From assembly GCA_016708345.1 (NCBI GenBank), contig JADJFX010000003.1, forward strand, positions 248,001 to 312,000: a stretch of 64,000 bases of DNA. The letters are read 5' to 3'. This DNA comes from Candidatus Rhodoferax bjergmarkensis. Lineage in GTDB: Bacteria; Pseudomonadota; Gammaproteobacteria; Burkholderiales; Burkholderiaceae_C. Shown here piece by piece: positions 51,565-60,414 of this stretch (its first letter is position 1; every line of letters starts with the position of its first letter). The notes below the pieces were generated by a model. The model had not been told where the DNA came from. It did no database searches and worked only from the letters and a program-made list of their open reading frames with translations. The translations under genes and the position numbers were made by a program.

Positions 51565-51775
51565 AGTTGGCAGAGGTGGACTCATCGAATGAAGCGAATT
51601 AAATGGCCGAAACCATCATGGGGGTCTAGCGTAATTCTCAGACACTTGCCTGTCAGTTTAATCCTCATTTATTTGCTTGACGAACAAATAACACAAAGTT
51701 GTTCACTATTAGGCTCTAAGAACCAAATTTTTGGATTGCCGATGAGAGCAAACTTTGCAAATTGGACTGTATTGA

Positions 51776-52723
51776 CTAAGGATCAAGTATTTTGGCTTGA
51801 AGACGCTGGTAATTTGGCAAACGCGGTCCTCCCAAAGTGATGGCCTGCGCAATAGCATTTGCCGCGTCCTTGCGCTGACCCAGTTCAAGAAGTACTTGTG
51901 CCAGGTTGTTCCAGCCGTCCGCAAAATCGGGGTGATTTTTGACCGCAGTTTGGTAAGCGTCAGCGGCTGCAGTCAAGTCTTTTTGGACGTAAGCGGCATT
52001 GCCGAGGCCCAGCAGCAGAACAGGTTCGTTGGGCCATTTTTTCAGGGTCGTTACATAGGCCGTCTGGGCAGCCGAAGGATTCACACGCTCTAAAGCCGCT
52101 ACGGACTGCGCCATAGCATCTAGTTGCGCAGTAGCGGGAAGGTGGTTGGGGGCTACGACAGCCATGGACCATTTGGCACCGCGCGCCCATGTCTGTTCAA
52201 AAGTAAAAAAAGACATTTCTAAGTGAGGGGTGACGCCTGAGTGCAGAAACAAGGTACGGCGTTGGCTGTCGAAGCCTGTCACCACTGCGTAATGCCACAC
52301 GGGGTAGACGGGTAGCGAAAGATTTTGAAATACCAGCACTGGATGGCCTGCCGCCACTTCCCGCAACAGCGCTTCCAACTGGGGTTGCAGCAGGTAAGCC
52401 ACCATTCCGTAGCGACGACTGGCGGCCAGCATTTCGACTTGCAACGAGCCTTTGCGGCCGGGAAGGTAAACCTGATCGACCAGTTGTTGGAGGGGAGCGC
52501 TTACCCCCGCCGCTTGCAAAACCATGGCCAGTGCGGCAGGTCCGCATTCATAGTCCTGCTGGGCCACAAAAGGGGTATTTTTCAGTACAACACGTTGGGG
52601 TAAATCAGCTGGCCAGTCGTTTTGAAGCGGGTTCAGTGGCAGTGGAGCGCATCCGCTGAGCATCGCAGAAACAAAAACCCCCGCCAATGCGGGGGGCAGC
52701 ACGAAGAGTCGCCAAAAACTCAA
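51776..52723 (-). CDS. PA2778-family cysteine peptidase lipoprotein with TPR
   Basis: 315 residues. A lipobox (LSGC near residue 25) predicts lipidation. The C39-like peptidase part has FVAQQDYECGPAALAMVLQAAG (Cys in the active site) and PVYPVWHYAVVTGFD (His). The C-terminal 110 residues contain TPR-like helices (ALLGLGNAAYVQKDLTAAADAYQ, FADGWNNLAQVLLELGQ). This matches the PA2778 family, found next to PA2779 as here; the start overlaps the PA2779-like gene by four bases. Confidence 0.87.
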   Translation of the reverse strand: MSFWRLFVLPPALAGVFVSAMLSGCAPLPLNPLQNDWPADLPQRVVLKNTPFVAQQDYECGPAALAMVLQAAGVSAPLQQLVDQVYLPGRKGSLQVEMLAASRRYGMVAYLLQPQLEALLREVAAGHPVLVFQNLSLPVYPVWHYAVVTGFDSQRRTLFLHSGVTPHLEMSFFTFEQTWARGAKWSMAVVAPNHLPATAQLDAMAQSVAALERVNPSAAQTAYVTTLKKWPNEPVLLLGLGNAAYVQKDLTAAADAYQTAVKNHPDFADGWNNLAQVLLELGQRKDAANAIAQAITLGGPRLPNYQRLQAKILDP

Positions 52724-53112
52724 TGGCGCACCGAGCGGGTGAATGTAAAGACTTTGGTCAAGCCGAGAATATCGGTCACCAGCAAAATTACGAACACGGT
52801 AAACAGGAGGCCGAGAATTTCGCCGCCGGCCGGGGCTTGGTCTATGCGCCCGGCCAACTGGGCTACTTCTGGATCTGACATGGCGTTCACGCGCTGCAGA
52901 GCCAACTCAGCGTCCAGCCCATGCGCCTGCAAGCCTTGACGCACGTCGGCACGGTTCAGGAAGTTGACCACGCGATCCCGGTTGACGGTTGATGTGGCGG
53001 CGCTGACGACTTCCTCCGTTGGAATGATGTCTGCCCAAGCTGTCATGGGCAGCCCCATGAGTGCGGTGGATGCGATAAGCAAGCTGGCAATGGACCGTCG
53101 AAGGATGTTCAT
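52720..53112 (-). CDS. PA2779-family membrane protein
   Basis: 130 residues from ATG 53112. Signal peptide (SIASLLIASTALMGLPMTAWA), a conserved helical region with VNRDRVVNFLNRADVRQGLQAHGLD and a C-terminal transmembrane helix (LGLLFTVFVILLVTDILGL). It is paired and translationally coupled with the PA2778-like peptidase, as in Pseudomonas. It may be the peptidase's substrate or membrane partner; function is not known. Confidence 0.85.
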   Translation of the reverse strand: MNILRRSIASLLIASTALMGLPMTAWADIIPTEEVVSAATSTVNRDRVVNFLNRADVRQGLQAHGLDAELALQRVNAMSDPEVAQLAGRIDQAPAGGEILGLLFTVFVILLVTDILGLTKVFTFTRSVRH

Positions 53113-53173
53113 GGCTTGGGAACCCGATAAGTAAATGAAAGGAAGCGAGTGTAGAAGGTTGCTCGGGCGACGG

Positions 53174-53566
53174 TCAATTTGATTTACAAGCAATCACAAT
53201 GTTTCCATCTATCACGGTGACCGGTATTTTGAGCAGAAACTCGCCCTCGCAATCCCCTTTGATGCAAGCACCATCTTGCCAGCGGTAGCGTGCGTAGTGA
53301 ACGCTGCAAGTCAGGCTTTCATGGGGTTTGAGGTAAAGATGCTCCACTTTCGAGGCCAGCGGCACGCCAAAATGGGCGCAGCGATTGACATAGGCCAACA
53401 CACTGTCGCCGCTGCGCAACAGAATCACACCGAACGAAGCGGCTCCAGAGCCCAGTGACAGCAGTCGCGCGCCACCATCCACAATGTCATCGAGTCGGGC
53501 CAGCAGGCAGCCATTTTCTGGCGCGCCAGGCAGATCATTCCAGCACAAAGTGAATTTTTCGTTCAT
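53174..53566 (-). CDS. Rieske (2Fe-2S) domain protein
   Basis: 130 residues. The cluster-binding motifs are CAHFGVPL (Cys-x-His) and CSVHYARYRW (Cys-x-x-His), about 40 residues apart. A stand-alone ferredoxin-like Rieske protein without signal peptide, so probably an electron carrier for a cytosolic oxygenase or reductase. No partner enzyme is nearby. It lies between the PA2779-like gene and thiL. Confidence 0.85.
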   Translation of the reverse strand: MNEKFTLCWNDLPGAPENGCLLARLDDIVDGGARLLSLGSGAASFGVILLRSGDSVLAYVNRCAHFGVPLASKVEHLYLKPHESLTCSVHYARYRWQDGACIKGDCEGEFLLKIPVTVIDGNIVIACKSN

Positions 53567-53644
53567 AGGGTTGTCAGGGTTTTTTTGCTTGGCTGGGCAT
53601 GAGCTGGGTATGTGGCCGTGTATGCGTCAGGATGAGGCAATCCA

Positions 53645-54643
53645 TCAGGCGAAATGATCGAAAGCGTGCCAGCGGTTGGCTAATGGCTTTGCTTGGTCAT
53701 CAACCAGACGCAGGCCAGGCGTTGCTTCGATCTGACCGATGCAGGTAACTCGCGTCTGGCTGATTTGAGCGGCTAGTGCAACAAGTGTGCGAGCCGATGG
53801 CGGAGCCGTGAACAATAACTCGTAATCATCCCCCCCGGCCAACGCCCAAGCGAGCCACTGATCCGGCAGAATTTCAGTGCCAAATTGGCCAGTACCGCAC
53901 GTACAGTGTGCGCGAGCAGCTATTAAAGTAATAGCACTATCGGTATTCACCGTAGCACCCACGCCGGATTGCTTCAAGACATGGCCTAGGTCACCCAGCA
54001 GTCCATCACTGACGTCAATGGCCGCCGTGGCAATGCCCCGCAGCGCCAGACCCAGCGCCACACGGGGTGTGGGCGCTTCCAGCCGCGAGCGGGCGGTCTC
54101 AAACACCGACTCTGGTACCGACAGCGTGCCGCGAAAAACCTCCAGCGCCAGCCGGGCGTCGCCCACGGTGCCGCTCACGTACAGGTCGTCCCCCGCTTGG
54201 GCACCTGAGCGCAACAGCGCCTGCGAACGCCCCTGCACCACAGGAACTTCGCCAAATACGGTGATGCAGATGTTGAGGGGCCCTTGGGTGGTGTCGCCGC
54301 CGATCAACTCGCAGCCATGAAGGTCCGCTAGGGCAAGCAAGCCTCGCGAAAAAGGCGCCAGCCAGGCGTCATCAGCCTGCGGCAAAGCCAGGGCCAGGGT
54401 AAAGGCCAAGGGTTGGGCTCCGCAGGCGGCCAGATCGCTCAGGTTGACGGCCAGCGCCTTGTGCCCCAGCTTGAACGGGTCCACGGTGGACAAGAAATGA
54501 CGGCCTTCAACCAGCATGTCACTGGAGATGGCCAGTTGGGTGCCGGGGCGGGGCTGCAAAAGGGCACAGTCGTCGCCCACGCCCAGTGCGGCCCTTTTGG
54601 CGGGGCGCTTGAAATAACGCTCGATCAGGTCAAATTCACCCAT
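53645..54643 (-). CDS. thiL: thiamine-monophosphate kinase
   Basis: 332 residues. It phosphorylates thiamine monophosphate to the diphosphate. Motifs are EFDLIERYF, GVGDDCALL, SDMLVEGRHFL, LAVNLSDLAACGAQPL, ATAAIDVSDGLLGDLGH and ALAGGDDYELLF, the PurM-like ATP-binding fold. The segment AITLIAARAHCTCGTGQFGTEI is encoded by a dispersed repeat (copy G) in frame, in a region that varies between thiL genes. Its start overlaps the upstream Gcr-type gene by eight bases. Confidence 0.94.
   Translation of the reverse strand: MGEFDLIERYFKRPAKRAALGVGDDCALLQPRPGTQLAISSDMLVEGRHFLSTVDPFKLGHKALAVNLSDLAACGAQPLAFTLALALPQADDAWLAPFSRGLLALADLHGCELIGGDTTQGPLNICITVFGEVPVVQGRSQALLRSGAQAGDDLYVSGTVGDARLALEVFRGTLSVPESVFETARSRLEAPTPRVALGLALRGIATAAIDVSDGLLGDLGHVLKQSGVGATVNTDSAITLIAARAHCTCGTGQFGTEILPDQWLAWALAGGDDYELLFTAPPSARTLVALAAQISQTRVTCIGQIEATPGLRLVDDQAKPLANRWHAFDHFA
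53879..53936 (-). repeat. dispersed double-hairpin repeat, copy G (inside thiL)
   Basis: On the minus strand TGCTATTACTTTAATAGCTG, then CTCGCGCACACTGTACGTGC, GGTACTGGCC and AATTTGGC. Both stems are well formed (GCTATT...AATAGC; GCGCAC...GTGCGG). It is in frame with thiL. Confidence 0.8.
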
Positions 54644-56669
54644 GACGCTCGTTTTTTGGGTCTGACGACGACACGGCGGCTTGTGTTGGCCAGAAAAAAC
54701 TCAAGGGCGCACTGCGCCAGCGACGCCAGATCACTTCGCGAATGCGCACTCGGTCAAGGCCCGTGACGCTGTGGGCGCGCACGGCCAGCCGGAAAGCCAT
54801 GTAAAAGCTGACGCCCAGATTTAGTGCCCCGATGACGGGCAGTGCCAGCACACACCACCACATGGCCGGCTCATGCACCACGTCCCAGCCAATGGCGGCG
54901 CAGGCTGCAGCCAGTTGTCCGGCCGACAAAGTCACGTGACGCACTTCCAGCCCCAGCCCAAAAAAACCGGTAAAGGCAGGCACCAGTCCCATGATGAAAC
55001 CCAGTGAGATATTGGCCGCAAAGCCTGAAATATTGGTACGCGTGAAGCTGGCCCAGCGCTTAGCCCGCTCCAGCCCTAGGTAAGCCGTGATGCGCGGGTT
55101 GTAGCGCATGGCAGAGTCGAGCCGGTGCAAAACAAACCAGTTCTCGGCCCAGCCGGCAATGATGCTGGATGCAAACAACAGCACGCCTGTGACCGCAGCG
55201 AACAGGGCGGTGGGCCCGAGCAGGGTGAGCGAGTGAAAAACATAGTTTGCTTCTTTGGCGTCAATCATCGATTGGCCGGTGACCCCTTGGATGGCCGCCG
55301 ACATCAGCAGCACGACCGGAAAAACCATCAGCACATTGCCCAGCACCGCAGCCACTTGCGAGCGCACCAAGTGCGTCACCTCGTCGGCAAAGGCGTCCAG
55401 CGCAAAAGGATCGTTCAGGTCCTTGAGTTTTGCGGCCATGGCGGGCGCTGTCATGGCGGGCTGCTTGGTGGCCAGCGTAAAGTGCAGCAGCTGGATGGCC
55501 ACAAAACTCGCGGCGTAGGCTGCGCCCGACCAAAAGCCGCCCCAAAACGCAGAAAGACCGAGTGCCATCACGGAAAATTTCATCCATGTGGTCACCGCGG
55601 TGAGTGCCCCGCCACCGGCAGCCTGGCGCAGCATGGTTCGGTATTGCGCCACTGTGCGGGTAATGTAGTGTTCGCCGGTTTCGGAGCTGCGTTCAGCCAC
55701 TTTGGCGGCCAGCAAGGAGGTGTTGGACGAAATCAGCGCACGCAGGCTGCGCCGCTCCTGGCCCACGTTCACTAAAACGGACAGCAAGCGCGCTGTACTG
55801 GCTTGGGGGTGGTTGGAGAGCAGGCAGTCCAGCAAAGTGCGAATGCGCAGCACCCGTTCACGCAGTTGGCGCAGCTGAAATACCAGATTGACTGAAATCC
55901 CGTGGTTGTCCAAATGGGTGTACACGCTGGCCGCCGCGCTGCGGCAGGCTTCGAGGCGTTCGCGAAATACCTTTAGCGCCGCTTGCCGCTCCTCGCTGTC
56001 GTGCATTGGTGAGGTCAAAAATGCATCGCGCACGGCATCAAAATCACGCGCCAGGGCGTGAAATGGCCCGGCCTCGCGGGCCGGTGCACTCATGCGCAGT
56101 CGCAGTTCAGGTGAAAACCCCAGTGCGCGAACCTGGCTGGTGCAAAAGGTGATGGCCTCCAGCACCGTTTCTTGCCATGGCGACAGGGGTGCGTGAACGC
56201 TATCGGATGACGCAGACGGCGGTGCACGCATTAATGCCGCGATCCGTTCCAAGGTGGATTCATCCAGCGCAACCAGCCACTGCGCATCAAAACTGTTCGA
56301 GAGAACCAGTGAAAAAAGTGTGGAGGCATCAGCCGTTTCGGGTGTGCAGGGCAAGCAATTGAGTCGAATCCGTTCAAAAAATTCGCTGACAAAGGCGCTG
56401 CGTGATGCAAAACCATAATCGGCCAGCAAGGTGGTGCCATCCAGGGTGTCGGCCAAAGTGTGCCACCAGCTCAGCCAGCGTTCTTGTGTGTCGGGACGCG
56501 CCTGCAGGGTGTCGAGCAGCAGCTTGATACGGGCGATGGATGCGTTGACCGAGCGGCAGTCGCCCCGCACCCACGCAAACAGCGAAATCAGCCACAAATG
56601 CCGCTGCACCATTTCAGCCTGCGGATTCAGGGCTTCCAGCAGGTCTGACAAATCCGGCAGTGGTTTCAT
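54636..56669 (-). CDS. 'site-specific recombinase' Gcr-type membrane protein (COG4389)
   Basis: 677 residues from ATG 56669; the frame extends to 56840 but that part overlaps apaG antisense and lacks family similarity. The N-terminal 340 residues are soluble helical; the C-terminal half has about six transmembrane helices (for example AAVLGNVLMVFPVVLLMSAAIQG; LLGPTALFAAVTGVLLFASSIIAG). The family carries a recombinase name but has no integrase or resolvase motif, and a DNA role is doubtful. It is coupled to thiL and 13 bases downstream of apaG. Confidence 0.82.
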   Translation of the reverse strand: MKPLPDLSDLLEALNPQAEMVQRHLWLISLFAWVRGDCRSVNASIARIKLLLDTLQARPDTQERWLSWWHTLADTLDGTTLLADYGFASRSAFVSEFFERIRLNCLPCTPETADASTLFSLVLSNSFDAQWLVALDESTLERIAALMRAPPSASSDSVHAPLSPWQETVLEAITFCTSQVRALGFSPELRLRMSAPAREAGPFHALARDFDAVRDAFLTSPMHDSEERQAALKVFRERLEACRSAAASVYTHLDNHGISVNLVFQLRQLRERVLRIRTLLDCLLSNHPQASTARLLSVLVNVGQERRSLRALISSNTSLLAAKVAERSSETGEHYITRTVAQYRTMLRQAAGGGALTAVTTWMKFSVMALGLSAFWGGFWSGAAYAASFVAIQLLHFTLATKQPAMTAPAMAAKLKDLNDPFALDAFADEVTHLVRSQVAAVLGNVLMVFPVVLLMSAAIQGVTGQSMIDAKEANYVFHSLTLLGPTALFAAVTGVLLFASSIIAGWAENWFVLHRLDSAMRYNPRITAYLGLERAKRWASFTRTNISGFAANISLGFIMGLVPAFTGFFGLGLEVRHVTLSAGQLAAACAAIGWDVVHEPAMWWCVLALPVIGALNLGVSFYMAFRLAVRAHSVTGLDRVRIREVIWRRWRSAPLSFFWPTQAAVSSSDPKNERHG

Positions 56670-56682
56670 GCGCGTGAATGCG

Positions 56683-57075
56683 TCAATGCAGGGTCCGTGC
56701 GCCGCCGCTGGGGCTGAGTGCGTCCAAGACGAACATGGGAACATCGGTGTCGAATTTTTCACCATCTTCGGCCACACAGAAAAAGCTGCCGTGCATGGTG
56801 CCGGTGGGGGTGCGCAGGCGGGTTCCGCTGGTGTATTCAAAGGTTTGGCCGGGTTTGAGCAGCGGCTGCTGACCCACCACGCCCAGCCCTTTGACGCGCT
56901 CGGTGTGGCCGTTGGCGTCGTTCACGTTCCAGGAGCGTGAGATCAGCTGGGCTGGCACTTCGCCCGTGTTGGTGATGGAGATGGTGTACGAAAACACATA
57001 CAACCCCTGCTCAGGCGACGATTGCTCTGCCAGATATTGCGGGGTGACTTCGATAAGAAATTGGTACTTGGGCAT
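56683..57075 (-). CDS. apaG: ApaG (Co2+/Mg2+ efflux-linked) protein
   Basis: 130 residues, an FN3-like beta-sandwich. Characteristic segments are YVFSYTISITNTGEVPAQLI, RSWNVNDANG, GVVGQQPLLKPGQTFEYTSG and GTMHGSFFCV. Function is not fully known; the gene is linked to divalent metal efflux and diadenosine tetraphosphate phenotypes in enterics. It is divergent from rpe, a common pair in Burkholderiales. Confidence 0.94.
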   Translation of the reverse strand: MPKYQFLIEVTPQYLAEQSSPEQGLYVFSYTISITNTGEVPAQLISRSWNVNDANGHTERVKGLGVVGQQPLLKPGQTFEYTSGTRLRTPTGTMHGSFFCVAEDGEKFDTDVPMFVLDALSPSGGARTLH

Positions 57076-57159
57076 GGCGCAATGCTATCCTGAAACGCTT
57101 CAGGCCAGCCCCGCCCCACGCAGGCAAGGGGTACTGCCCCAGGTGATTAAAATCAAACG

Positions 57160-57846
57160 ATGACCTACCGAATCGCCCCCTCCCTTCTTTCCGCCGACTT
57201 TGCCCGCCTGGGTGAGGAGGTCAAAAATGTCATTGCCGCTGGCAGCGACTGGATTCATTTTGACGTGATGGACAACCATTACGTGCCCAACCTGACCTTT
57301 GGCCCCATGATCTGCAGCGCCCTCAAGCCGCACGCCAAGACGGCCGCAGGCGTGGCGGTTCCGATCGATGTGCACCTGATGGTGCAGCCGGTCGATGCTA
57401 TCGCCAGTGCTTTTGCCGACGCCGGGGCTGATTTCATCAGCTTTCACCCGGATGCGTCCGGCCATGTGCACCGCAGCATTCAGGCGATCAAGGCCAAAGG
57501 CTGCAAAGCCGGGCTGGTGTTCAACCCCGCGCAGCCACTGGATGTGCTGGACTGGGTGATTGACGACATTGACCTGATTCTCATCATGAGCGTCAACCCC
57601 GGCTTTGGTGGCCAGAGCTTTATTGACTCGGCGCTGCGCAAAATTGAAGATGTGCGTCGGCGCATCACAGCCAGCGGCAAAGACATTCGTCTGGAAGTTG
57701 ACGGCGGCATCAAGGTGGACAACATCCGCCGTGTGGCCGATGCCGGGGCCGATACCTTCGTGGCCGGTAGTGCCATTTTTGGCAAGCCGGACTACAAAGC
57801 TGTGGTCGATGCGATGCGGGCTGCTTTGGACAGCAGCGTCAATTGA
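57160..57846 (+). CDS. rpe: ribulose-phosphate 3-epimerase
   Basis: 228-residue TIM barrel of the pentose phosphate pathway. Key motifs: IAPSLLSADFARLG, WIHFDVMDNHYVPN (His/Asp metal ligands), PIDVHLMV, MSVNPGFGGQ and LEVDGGI (catalytic Asp). Full length with a clear start. Its last eight bases overlap the convergent gspC. Confidence 0.96.
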   Translation: MTYRIAPSLLSADFARLGEEVKNVIAAGSDWIHFDVMDNHYVPNLTFGPMICSALKPHAKTAAGVAVPIDVHLMVQPVDAIASAFADAGADFISFHPDASGHVHRSIQAIKAKGCKAGLVFNPAQPLDVLDWVIDDIDLILIMSVNPGFGGQSFIDSALRKIEDVRRRITASGKDIRLEVDGGIKVDNIRRVADAGADTFVAGSAIFGKPDYKAVVDAMRAALDSSVN

Positions 57847-58303
57847 TAAGTTGGTCGTTAAGCTGGGGCAAATCCAATGTCACCAAGGCTGGCGCGTCCG
57901 GGCCGGTGGCCAGCGCCGCGCTTCGGGGGGCTACCGACTGCAGCACCAGGGATTCATTCACTTGGGCCCCTACGCGAAAGGGTTGGGCCGGGTTGCCATC
58001 GACTGAAATGAGTGCGTAGCCGCCAATGGCCTGATCGGCAACGACGCCGGTCAGTTGCAGCCTGCGGGCTGCGTCGTCTGCGGCAGTCGGGCTGGCCGTC
58101 TGCGTGCTGTTTTGGCCGCCACCGAGCAGTTGCGCCACAAGTTGCGGGTTCGATGCTGTGAAGCTAGGCAATGCGGCGACGCCATCAGTGCGGGGTGGGC
58201 TTGTCCATTTGAGTGCCCAATAAGTTGCGCTGGCAGCGGCCAGTGCCGCCAGTGCGAATGTGGTGATGCGTAGCCACCAGAGGGAAGGTGATTGAGTCTG
58301 CAT
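57839..58303 (-). CDS. gspC: type II secretion system protein C (GspC)
   Basis: 154 residues from ATG 58303; the longer frame to 58390 is not needed. One N-terminal transmembrane helix (ITTFALAALAAASATYWALKW) followed by the homology region AARRLQLTGVVADQAIGGYALISVDGNPAQPFRVGAQV that contacts the GspD secretin. No PDZ domain, consistent with short betaproteobacterial GspC. It is divergent from gspG, separated from the other gsp genes by direction. Confidence 0.85.
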   Translation of the reverse strand: MQTQSPSLWWLRITTFALAALAAASATYWALKWTSPPRTDGVAALPSFTASNPQLVAQLLGGGQNSTQTASPTAADDAARRLQLTGVVADQAIGGYALISVDGNPAQPFRVGAQVNESLVLQSVAPRSAALATGPDAPALVTLDLPQLNDQLIN

Positions 58304-58429
58304 GATGTGATTATCAGGCACGCAAGCCCTGTTTAAATCAGCATAACGTGAACATTGAATTTCTTTGGTTCCAACCTTCTTATGGTACAAAATGACGACC
58401 TTGCGAATTCACAGAAAAGAAACGAAAAC

Positions 58430-58870
58430 ATGCTGACAAAATTACGAAAACAAATGCTTAGGGCGCAAAAAGGTTTTACGCTGATCGAACTGATGGTGGT
58501 GCTGCTGATCATCGGCGTGCTGGCCGCGCTGATTGTGCCCAATGTGCTCGATCGGGCGGACGATGCCCGGGTGACCGCTGCCCGCACCGATGCCAACAAC
58601 CTCATGCAGGCGCTCAAGCTCTACAAGCTGGACAACCAGCGCTTCCCCACGGCCGAACAAGGACTGCAGGCACTGCTCACCAAGCCCACCACAGGGCCGA
58701 TACCCGGCAACTGGAAGTCTTATCTGGACAAACTGCCCAATGACCCTTGGGGGCGGCCTTATCTTTACGTCAACCCCGGCATCAAGGCGGAAGTCGATGT
58801 GATGTCATTCGGCGCGGATGGCCAATCAGGCGGCGAGGGCAACAATGCAGACATTGGCAGCTGGCAATAA
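58430..58870 (+). CDS. gspG: type II secretion major pseudopilin GspG
   Basis: 146 residues from ATG 58430 (upstream in-frame starts exist at 58355 and 58382). Prepilin cleavage site KG-FTLIELMVVLLIIGVLAAL, then the conserved GspG body: DANNLMQALKLYKLDNQRFPT, EQGLQALLTKPT and LPNDPWGRPYLY, with calcium-site-like end SFGADGQSGGEG. Main subunit of the secretion pseudopilus. First of the gspGHIJKLMN run. Confidence 0.95.
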   Translation: MLTKLRKQMLRAQKGFTLIELMVVLLIIGVLAALIVPNVLDRADDARVTAARTDANNLMQALKLYKLDNQRFPTAEQGLQALLTKPTTGPIPGNWKSYLDKLPNDPWGRPYLYVNPGIKAEVDVMSFGADGQSGGEGNNADIGSWQ

Positions 58871-59327
58871 GCCCGCTTGCCTTTGTTGGCCCGCTTGCCG
58901 TTTTAACCAGAGCGCAGGTTTTACGCTGCTGGAGTTGCTGGTGGTGATTGCCATCATGGCGGTAGCCACTGCCGGCGTGAGTTTGGCCATGCGCGACTCG
59001 TCCCAGGTGCAGCTTGAGCGCGAGGGTGAGCGTTTGGCTGCTTTATTTGAAGCTGCACGGGCCCGCTCGCGCGTGAGTGGAGTTCCCGTGCGCTGGCATG
59101 CCCGGCAGGGTGGCTTTCGCTTTGAGGGGCTGACGCCGCCCGCGCTGCCAGATCAGTGGCTGGAGCCGACCACGTCTGTCGTCGGCGAGGTTGAGTTGCA
59201 ACTGGGGCCAGAGCCCATCATCGGGCCGCAAGAGGTGGTGCTGATGTCGCAAAACAAGCCCGATCTGCGCTTGCGGCTGGCCACCGATGGGCTGCGGCCA
59301 TTTTCAGTGCAGAGTTTCAATCCATGA
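58845..59327 (+). CDS. gspH: type II secretion minor pseudopilin GspH
   Basis: 160 residues from ATG 58845, preceded by GAGGG and overlapping the end of gspG; 58818 is an alternative. The prepilin motif AG-FTLLELLVVIAIMAVATAG is preceded by an unusually long leader of about 25 residues containing two Cys. The rest is the GspH beta-rich globular domain. Part of the pseudopilus tip. Overlaps gspI by four bases. Confidence 0.85.
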   Translation: MQTLAAGNKPACLCWPACRFNQSAGFTLLELLVVIAIMAVATAGVSLAMRDSSQVQLEREGERLAALFEAARARSRVSGVPVRWHARQGGFRFEGLTPPALPDQWLEPTTSVVGEVELQLGPEPIIGPQEVVLMSQNKPDLRLRLATDGLRPFSVQSFNP

Positions 59328-59716
59328 GGGCGCACGTGCAACGGCAAGCCATGACAGGCAGGCGTTCGCACCGCGGTTTCACGCTGGTGGAAGTGCTGGT
59401 GGCGCTGAGCATTGTGGCCACTGCCCTGATGGCGGGGCTGCAGGCGACCGGCGCATTGACACGGCATGCACAGCGCCAGTCCGATATGTTGCTGGGCCAG
59501 ATGTGTGCAGAAAATGAACTGATCAACATGCGCTTGTCCAGACAGATGCCGGGTGTGGGCGATACCACTGTCAACTGCGAGCAGGCCGGGCGGACCCTGA
59601 CGGTGGCGCTGGCTGTTCGGCCCACACCCAACACCAACTTTCGGCGTGTGGATGTGCAAGTACTGGATGAAAAAAATCCAATATTGCACATTTCCACAGT
59701 GGTGGGGCGTTACTGA
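59324..59716 (+). CDS. gspI: type II secretion minor pseudopilin GspI
   Basis: 130 residues. Prepilin site RG-FTLVEVLVALSIVATALMA, then NELINMRLSRQMPGVGDT and a final RRVDVQVLDEKNPILHISTVV, typical of GspI. Works with GspJ and GspK as the pseudopilus tip. One-base overlap with gspJ (TGATG). Confidence 0.9.
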   Translation: MRAHVQRQAMTGRRSHRGFTLVEVLVALSIVATALMAGLQATGALTRHAQRQSDMLLGQMCAENELINMRLSRQMPGVGDTTVNCEQAGRTLTVALAVRPTPNTNFRRVDVQVLDEKNPILHISTVVGRY

Positions 59717-60414
59717 TGTTGATGCGCGCCATGGCCCGTCGCCGCTGTTTTGCTGTCAGCACGGCACGCGGCTTCACGTTGATCGAGTTGCTGGTGGCCA
59801 TCAGCCTGATGGCCTTGATGGCGGTCATGGCGTGGAGTGGCCTGGACGGCATGACGCGCGCGCAAGCGCAGATGCGCCAGCATTCGGACGCGGTGCTGAC
59901 CCTGCAAGCGGGCCTGGCGCAGTGGGAGGCTGACCTCGACGCGCTGGCCTCACAGCCCAACACCCCCAGTCTGGACTGGGATGGGCGTGCCCTGCGCATC
60001 CTGCGCCGCAGCGCCAACTCACCCGCCGAAGGCTTGCGGGTGGTGGCTTGGGCCAGCCGCAGCATTGACGGTGTGGGCCACTGGCTGCGCTGGCAGTCGC
60101 CCCCCCTGAAAACGCGCGGTCAACTGCAGGCGGCATGGGACAAAGCCGCTTTGTGGGCACAAAACCCGGGAGACGACGAGCGAAAGGGCGAGGTGCGCAT
60201 CGTGCCTTTGGAGCGTTGGCAAATTTTCTATTCCCGCAACACCTCCTGGGGCAACCCGCTGTCCAGCGAAGGTGTCGCGGCCGATGGCAAGGCGGCGGCC
60301 ATTCCCAGCATTCCGGACGGTGTTCGCCTGATGTTGTCGCTGCCGGCCGGGCCCGCCATCAGTGGCACGTTGACCCGCGACTGGATGCGCCCTGGCTTAG
60401 GGGGTGGCAAATGA
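59716..60414 (+). CDS. gspJ: type II secretion minor pseudopilin GspJ
   Basis: 232 residues. Prepilin site RG-FTLIELLVAISLMALMAVMAW, followed by WEADLDALASQP and LRILRRSANSPAEGLRVVAWASR, as in GspJ. The C-terminal beta domain is complete. Its stop overlaps the gspK start (ATGA). Confidence 0.9.
   Translation: MLMRAMARRRCFAVSTARGFTLIELLVAISLMALMAVMAWSGLDGMTRAQAQMRQHSDAVLTLQAGLAQWEADLDALASQPNTPSLDWDGRALRILRRSANSPAEGLRVVAWASRSIDGVGHWLRWQSPPLKTRGQLQAAWDKAALWAQNPGDDERKGEVRIVPLERWQIFYSRNTSWGNPLSSEGVAADGKAAAIPSIPDGVRLMLSLPAGPAISGTLTRDWMRPGLGGGK

Noticed and set aside
54636..56669. Mobile element or integron marked by a 'site-specific recombinase' gene
   Set aside because: The family name is historical; the product is a multi-pass membrane protein without integrase or resolvase residues and is embedded between thiL and apaG.
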